Positions 59,892 to 64,000 of a DNA stretch of 64,000 bases are shown here, piece after piece. The notes beneath the pieces are model-generated. The model worked only from the letters and a program-made list of their open reading frames with translations. It was not told the DNA's origin and ran no database searches. Origin of the DNA: Lederbergia citrea (GTDB taxonomy: Bacteria; Bacillota; Bacilli; Bacillales; Bacillaceae_C); assembly GCF_018343525.1 (NCBI RefSeq), contig NZ_JAGYPH010000002.1, forward strand, positions 558,001 through 622,000, given 5' to 3'. The position numbers and the translations under genes are program-made. Numbering within the stretch: position 1 is the stretch's first letter; each line of letters opens with the position of its first letter.

Positions 59892-61307
59892 ATGAATAGA
59901 AAATCAATTAACTTTTTGAAGAATATATCCTTCACCTTTATGGCAAATGGTTTGTCTATGTTAGTATCAATGTTAGTAATATTAATAGTTCCTAAGTTAA
60001 TTGGTGTTGAAGAATATGGATATTGGCAATTATATTTATTTTATTTAGCCTATATTGGATTCCTTCATTTTGGATGGAGTGATGGAATTTATTTAAGATA
60101 CGGTGGGGAAGAATATAATAATCTTGATAAACGACTTTTTCAATCTCAGTTATATATGTTAATGATAATTCAGGTTATTATAGCAATAATACTAATATTA
60201 ATTGCATGGAATTTTATCGAAGATGACAATAAAGTTTTTATAATGTGGATGATTTCTTTAAGCACGATAATAACTAATGTTAGAAGTGTCCCACTATTTG
60301 TTTTACAAGCAACAAATAGAATCAAAGAACATGCAAATGTTATGATGATTGGCCAATTTTTTTATTTTAGTTTTATAGTTTTATTTTTACTGATAGGATT
60401 CGATAGTTTTAAAGTATTAATACTAGCAGAACTAATTGGAAGAACAATATCTTTATTTTATGCGGTAATTTGTTGTAAGGATATAGTGTTTCGACCAATT
60501 TCAGATTTTTATTTTAGTTTTAGAGAAGCTATCGAGAACGTTAATGTAGGTATTAAGCTTATGTTTGCATATATTGCAAGTTTATTAGTGATTGGAATAG
60601 TAAGATTTGGAATTGAGCGTTCTTGGGACATTACAACTTTTGGAAAAGTATCATTAACTTTAAATATATCTAATTTATTTATTGTGTTTATAAATGCCTT
60701 AGGAATTGTTTTGTTTCCTATTTTAAGAAAAGCAAAGAAAGAAAGTTTATCAAATATATACATATTAATGAGAGATATATTAATGATGATTTTGCTTGGT
60801 TTATTAGTGGCTTATTACCCGATTAAACTAATTCTATTGGCCTGGATACCCGAATATGCCATTGGCATTATGTATATGGCTATGTTATTTCCAATGATTT
60901 TATTTGAGGGAAAAATGTCATTGTTGATAAATACATATTTAAAGACAATGAGAAAAGAAAAAGAGATGTTGAAAGTAAATATAATAACCCTTTTAATTAG
61001 TATTATAATTACCGTGATAACAACTGTTCTCTTTAATAATCTTGAGTTAACAGTAGTATCAATTGTTATTATTTTAGCCTTTAGGTCAGTTTTAGCAGAA
61101 TTGTATCTGTCAAAAATATTGAAAATTTCTATATCAAAAGATATTCTTTTAGAACTTATGATGGCGACGGTATTCATATTCTTAAGTTGGTTTATGGATT
61201 CGTGGTTTGTTTTTTGGATTTATCTGATGATATATGTTGCTTATTTATTAATGAAAAAAAATATTATAATAAACTCGTTAAAGAATCTTAAGGAAATTGC
61301 TAAGTGA
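59892..61307 (+). CDS. Wzx-like flippase (polysaccharide transporter, MATE/MOP superfamily)
   Basis: 471 residues with twelve or more hydrophobic segments. NFLKNISFTFMANGLSMLVS at the start and LIGVEEYGYWQLYLFYLAYI near residue 36 are typical of Wzx proteins, with GVEEYG in the usual place. It flips undecaprenyl-PP-linked repeat units to the outer face for the polymerase encoded nearby. GAGGAAA precedes the ATG. Very AT-rich codon use matches the polymerase gene, consistent with a transferred cassette. Confidence 0.85.
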   Translation: MNRKSINFLKNISFTFMANGLSMLVSMLVILIVPKLIGVEEYGYWQLYLFYLAYIGFLHFGWSDGIYLRYGGEEYNNLDKRLFQSQLYMLMIIQVIIAIILILIAWNFIEDDNKVFIMWMISLSTIITNVRSVPLFVLQATNRIKEHANVMMIGQFFYFSFIVLFLLIGFDSFKVLILAELIGRTISLFYAVICCKDIVFRPISDFYFSFREAIENVNVGIKLMFAYIASLLVIGIVRFGIERSWDITTFGKVSLTLNISNLFIVFINALGIVLFPILRKAKKESLSNIYILMRDILMMILLGLLVAYYPIKLILLAWIPEYAIGIMYMAMLFPMILFEGKMSLLINTYLKTMRKEKEMLKVNIITLLISIIITVITTVLFNNLELTVVSIVIILAFRSVLAELYLSKILKISISKDILLELMMATVFIFLSWFMDSWFVFWIYLMIYVAYLLMKKNIIINSLKNLKEIAK

Positions 61308-61467
61308 AAACCATAAAAACATTTAGAAAGAATAATGATTGATTGAGATTCTAAGGAAAACTAACTATCAATGAAATGAAACAACCCTTGGTTTTACACA
61401 TATGATTTTTACAGAGGAATGAATCAAGAGGAAATTTGAGTATGTAAAATACACGAGGAGATCATGT

Positions 61468-63582
61468 ATGAAACAATTATTACAAAGCTTAAAGAATGGT
61501 GAAACTCAATTAGTTGAATCACCGATACCAGAAGTTTCTAGTAGGAATGTACTTATCCAAGTCAAAAGGGGTATTGTTTCCGCTGGGACTGAGCGCATGC
61601 TAGTGGATTTCGGTAAGTCTAATTACATACAAAAAGCTCGTCAACAACCTGAAAAAGTAAAGCAAGTACTTGATAAAATTAAGACAGACGGACTACAACC
61701 AACTATTCAAGCTGTTCGAACAAAACTAGATCAACCAATACCGTTAGGTTACAGTAATGCAGGCATTGTTATTGCTGTTGGTAAAGATGTAAAAAACTTC
61801 AAAATTGGAGATAAGGTAATTTCAAATGGTGCACATGCGGAAGTCGTAAGTGTATCTGAAAATTTATGTACAAAGATTCCAGAAAACGTTCACTTTGACG
61901 AAGCGGCGTTCACAGTAATTACTTCAATAGGCCTACAAGGAATTCGATTAATCAAACCTACATTAGGTGAAACGGTTGTCGTAACTGGATTGGGTCTTAT
62001 TGGGTTACTGACAGTTCAATTGCTAAAAGCTCATGGGTGTAAAGTGATTGCATCTGACTTTGACCAACAAAAAGTAGAATTAGCTAAATCATTTGGTGCT
62101 GATGCCGTTAATGTTGGCGCGGGAATTGACATAGTTGAGTATGTTAACATGAAAACAAAAGGTCGTGGTGCTGATGCTGTTTTAATCACTGCATCGACCA
62201 CTAGTAGCGAACCAGTTTCCCAAGCTGCTAGAATGTCAAGGCAACGAGGAAGAATCATTTTAGTAGGTGTGACAGGACTTGAGTTGAACAGATCTGAGTT
62301 TTATGAAAAAGAATTAACTTTCCAGGTCTCTTGTTCTTACGGCCCAGGAAGATATGATCCGAATTATGAAGAAAAAGGTCAAGATTATCCAATTGGATTT
62401 GTTCGTTGGACAGAGCAACGAAACTTTGAGGCCATTTTGGATATGATGAGTGAAGGGAAATTAAATGTTGAAGAAATTATAACCCATGAGTATGATTTTG
62501 AAGATGCTGTTTCTGCTTATAGTACATTAAGTGAAGATCGAACAGCAATTGGGATTTTGTTAAAATATCCTGAAAGAGATATTTCAATCGATGATGGTCA
62601 AACAGTGCCACTTATGTCGAACGACATACATGCAGTAACAGATCAATCTGTTATTGGAATCATTGGGGCAGGTAATTACACGAATCAAACGCTTTTGCCG
62701 GCAATGAATGCTTTAGATGTTTATAAGAAAACTATTGTTAGTAGTGGTGGAATGACTAGTGTTCACGTAGGTAAACGATTTAATTTTTTAAAAGCCTCTA
62801 CTGATACAAATGATGTTTTTAATGATTTAGAAATTAATTCTATTATCATTACTACAAGACATAATACCCATGCTAGTTTAGTTAAAAAAGCACTCGAAGC
62901 AAAAAAACATGTTTTTGTTGAAAAACCTCTCTGCTTAACTCGTGATGAATTAAATGAAATAAAAGGGATTCAACATAATCAATTAATGATGGTTGGATTT
63001 AATAGAAGGTTTTCTCCTCATACACAACAAATAAAAACATTGCTTGGATACACAACACAACCAAAAGCAATGATTATGACCGTGAACGCGGGAGCTATTC
63101 CAGCAGATCATTGGACACAAGATCTTGATGTCGGTGGCGGCAGAATTATAGGGGAAGCATGTCACTTTATTGATTTACTTCGTTATTTAATAGATAGTCC
63201 GATTAGTAATGTGAGTGCTGCTAGTTTAGCAGACCCATCAGAAGCTGAGCTAGAGGACAAGGTAACGATTAATTTATCTTTTTTAGATGGTTCGATAGGC
63301 ACCATACATTACTTCGCAAATGGAGATAAGTCCTTCCCTAAAGAAAGATTAGAAGTTTTTGTTGGTGGGAAAATTTTGGCGCTTGATAATTTTAAAACAT
63401 TGATGGGATACGGATGGCCAAATTTCAAGAAATTTAAAACTAAATCTCAAGATAAAGGTCATGCTTTAGGAATCAAAGCTTTTTTTGAAGGTATTAAAGA
63501 GGGGAAAGCTCCTATTCCAATAAATGAAATATATGAAGTAACAGAAGCAACTTTTGATGCAGTCGAACAAATAAGAAGGTGA
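61468..63582 (+). CDS. Fusion of zinc-type alcohol dehydrogenase and Gfo/Idh/MocA oxidoreductase
   Basis: 704 residues. Residues about 1-360 are a medium-chain dehydrogenase with PLGYSNAGIVIAVGKDVKNF near 90, VVVTGLGLIGLLTVQLLKAHG near 170 and ILVGVTGLEL. Residues about 385-704 are a Gfo/Idh/MocA domain with VIGIIGAGNYTNQTLLPAMN near 392, HVFVEKPLCLTRDE near 480 (Glu-Lys-Pro motif), and VGGGRIIGEACHFIDLLRYL near 553 with the family His-Asp. Such fusions are common next to heparinase-like genes in capsule loci. They may make or alter a uronic or keto sugar. GAGGAG precedes the ATG, and the lyase gene starts 5 bases after the stop. Confidence 0.88.
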   Translation: MKQLLQSLKNGETQLVESPIPEVSSRNVLIQVKRGIVSAGTERMLVDFGKSNYIQKARQQPEKVKQVLDKIKTDGLQPTIQAVRTKLDQPIPLGYSNAGIVIAVGKDVKNFKIGDKVISNGAHAEVVSVSENLCTKIPENVHFDEAAFTVITSIGLQGIRLIKPTLGETVVVTGLGLIGLLTVQLLKAHGCKVIASDFDQQKVELAKSFGADAVNVGAGIDIVEYVNMKTKGRGADAVLITASTTSSEPVSQAARMSRQRGRIILVGVTGLELNRSEFYEKELTFQVSCSYGPGRYDPNYEEKGQDYPIGFVRWTEQRNFEAILDMMSEGKLNVEEIITHEYDFEDAVSAYSTLSEDRTAIGILLKYPERDISIDDGQTVPLMSNDIHAVTDQSVIGIIGAGNYTNQTLLPAMNALDVYKKTIVSSGGMTSVHVGKRFNFLKASTDTNDVFNDLEINSIIITTRHNTHASLVKKALEAKKHVFVEKPLCLTRDELNEIKGIQHNQLMMVGFNRRFSPHTQQIKTLLGYTTQPKAMIMTVNAGAIPADHWTQDLDVGGGRIIGEACHFIDLLRYLIDSPISNVSAASLADPSEAELEDKVTINLSFLDGSIGTIHYFANGDKSFPKERLEVFVGGKILALDNFKTLMGYGWPNFKKFKTKSQDKGHALGIKAFFEGIKEGKAPIPINEIYEVTEATFDAVEQIRR

Positions 63583-63587
63583 TCATA

Positions 63588-64000
63588 TTGAGAGACAACC
63601 TAGAAATTATTCGTAATATGGGCCTTGGCTGGACAGCTTTTCGCCTGAAATATGAGATTGAAAAAAAGCTTGGGAAATTGCAAAAGCAGTTCCCAGCTTT
63701 TTTATATGAGGATTTTGATTTACATTCTCGAATAAATAGTAATGAAAGTATTCTTCAATTGTTGAAAGAGTCTAGAAAATGCTATTTCTTTAACAACATC
63801 TCTAATGCTTATAAGCAAATGACGAACGTCTTTCAAACAGAAAAAGCAATTGCAGAAGCGGATGAAATTTGTAATGGAACATTTCGTTATTTTAGCTGTC
63901 GTACGTTTCAATATGATGAACTGAATTGGCATTATAACCCAGATACAAAAAAGACAGCACCTACTGATAAACATTGGTCAATCATTGCAGATTTGGGCAG
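63588..64000 (+). CDS. Heparinase II/III family protein, N-terminal part (cut by window end)
   Basis: The TTG at 63588 follows AAGGTGATC. The 137 codons in view read (M)RDNLEIIRNMGLGWTAFRL, KLGKLQKQFP, YFFNNISNAYKQM, ADEICNGTFRYFSCRTFQYD, LNWHYNPDTKKTAP and DKHWSIIADLG. This is the standard opening of bacterial heparinase II/III-like proteins encoded in O-antigen and capsule loci, ending just before the alpha/alpha toroid. The lyase domain proper lies outside the window. It is coupled to the dehydrogenase fusion upstream. It belongs to a different subgroup from the lyases at 35036 and 40537, which lack this opening. Confidence 0.85.
   Translation, partial: MRDNLEIIRNMGLGWTAFRLKYEIEKKLGKLQKQFPAFLYEDFDLHSRINSNESILQLLKESRKCYFFNNISNAYKQMTNVFQTEKAIAEADEICNGTFRYFSCRTFQYDELNWHYNPDTKKTAPTDKHWSIIADLG

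Overview
The window is about 35% GC by eye and reads as a chromosomal cell-surface polysaccharide region of a low-GC Gram-positive bacterium of the order Bacillales, most likely Bacillaceae or a near relative. The evidence is the gene content (tagO, tagA, tarI, tarJ, tarL, tagD, tagGH, LytR-CpsA-Psr, lytB/lytC, a YwqCDE tyrosine-kinase module), strong AGGAGG-type ribosome binding sites and about a dozen TTG starts. I see no rRNA, tRNA, CRISPR array, prophage or intact insertion sequence. Genus cannot be settled from the sequence alone.

Layout. (A) 1-1917: C-terminal part of a secreted S8 peptidase. (B) 2247-5803: tagA and tagO (lipid-linked ManNAc-GlcNAc linkage unit of wall teichoic acid), a tiny acidic protein, and a convergent LytR-CpsA-Psr ligase gene. 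(C) 6362-10143: lytB and lytC homologues, a SpoIID-like autolysin modifier and an amidase, both carrying three CWB2 wall-binding repeats. (D) 10354-25628: wall teichoic acid assembly: tarI-tarJ (CDP-ribitol), four CDP-glycerol/ribitol transferases, an epimerase, a teichoic-acid-type glycosyltransferase, tagD (CDP-glycerol), a pyruvyltransferase-like gene, and a first TagGH exporter. (E) 26012-48988: an accessory polymer region with glycosyltransferases, a UDP-ManNAcA-type dehydrogenase plus UDP-GlcNAc 2-epimerase, a coiled-coil methyltransferase, a CgeB-GT2 double transferase, a giant hydrolase-lyase-hydrolase protein, a decaying lyase gene, a second TagGH exporter with long TagH, a small hydrolase and an alpha/alpha-barrel protein. 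(F) 49435-64000: a Wzx/Wzy capsule or exopolysaccharide operon starting with the chain-length modulator, BY-kinase and PHP phosphatase. It continues through a CapD/EpsC-type dehydratase, a decayed partial second copy of that gene, glycosyltransferases, polymerase, flippase, a dehydrogenase-oxidoreductase fusion, and a heparinase II/III gene cut by the window end.

How the parts fit: regions B and D would build and export a ribitol/glycerol-phosphate wall teichoic acid. LCP would attach it to peptidoglycan, and LytB/LytC would remodel the wall carrying it. Region E looks like a second, ABC-exported acidic polymer with its own sugar-nucleotide supply. Region F is a third, Wzy-dependent polymer under tyrosine-phosphorylation control.

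The most unusual content is in region E. Four otherwise unrelated proteins (a lipoprotein, a lyase-hydrolase giant, a glycosyltransferase and a hydrolase) share one small module with a core like (Y/F/L)A(Y/W)Y(V/I)Y. Two of them also share the same GSSKGG serine-hydrolase-like domain. This suggests a locus-private polymer-modifying system. Non-coding structures worth attention are three 31-32 bp tandem palindromic repeats before tagA, a 28-bp perfect palindrome near 4.7 kb, a hairpin that buries the ribosome binding site at 19.5 kb, and a nested-stem RNA candidate at 52.8 kb in the position where the EAR element sits in Bacillus subtilis eps.
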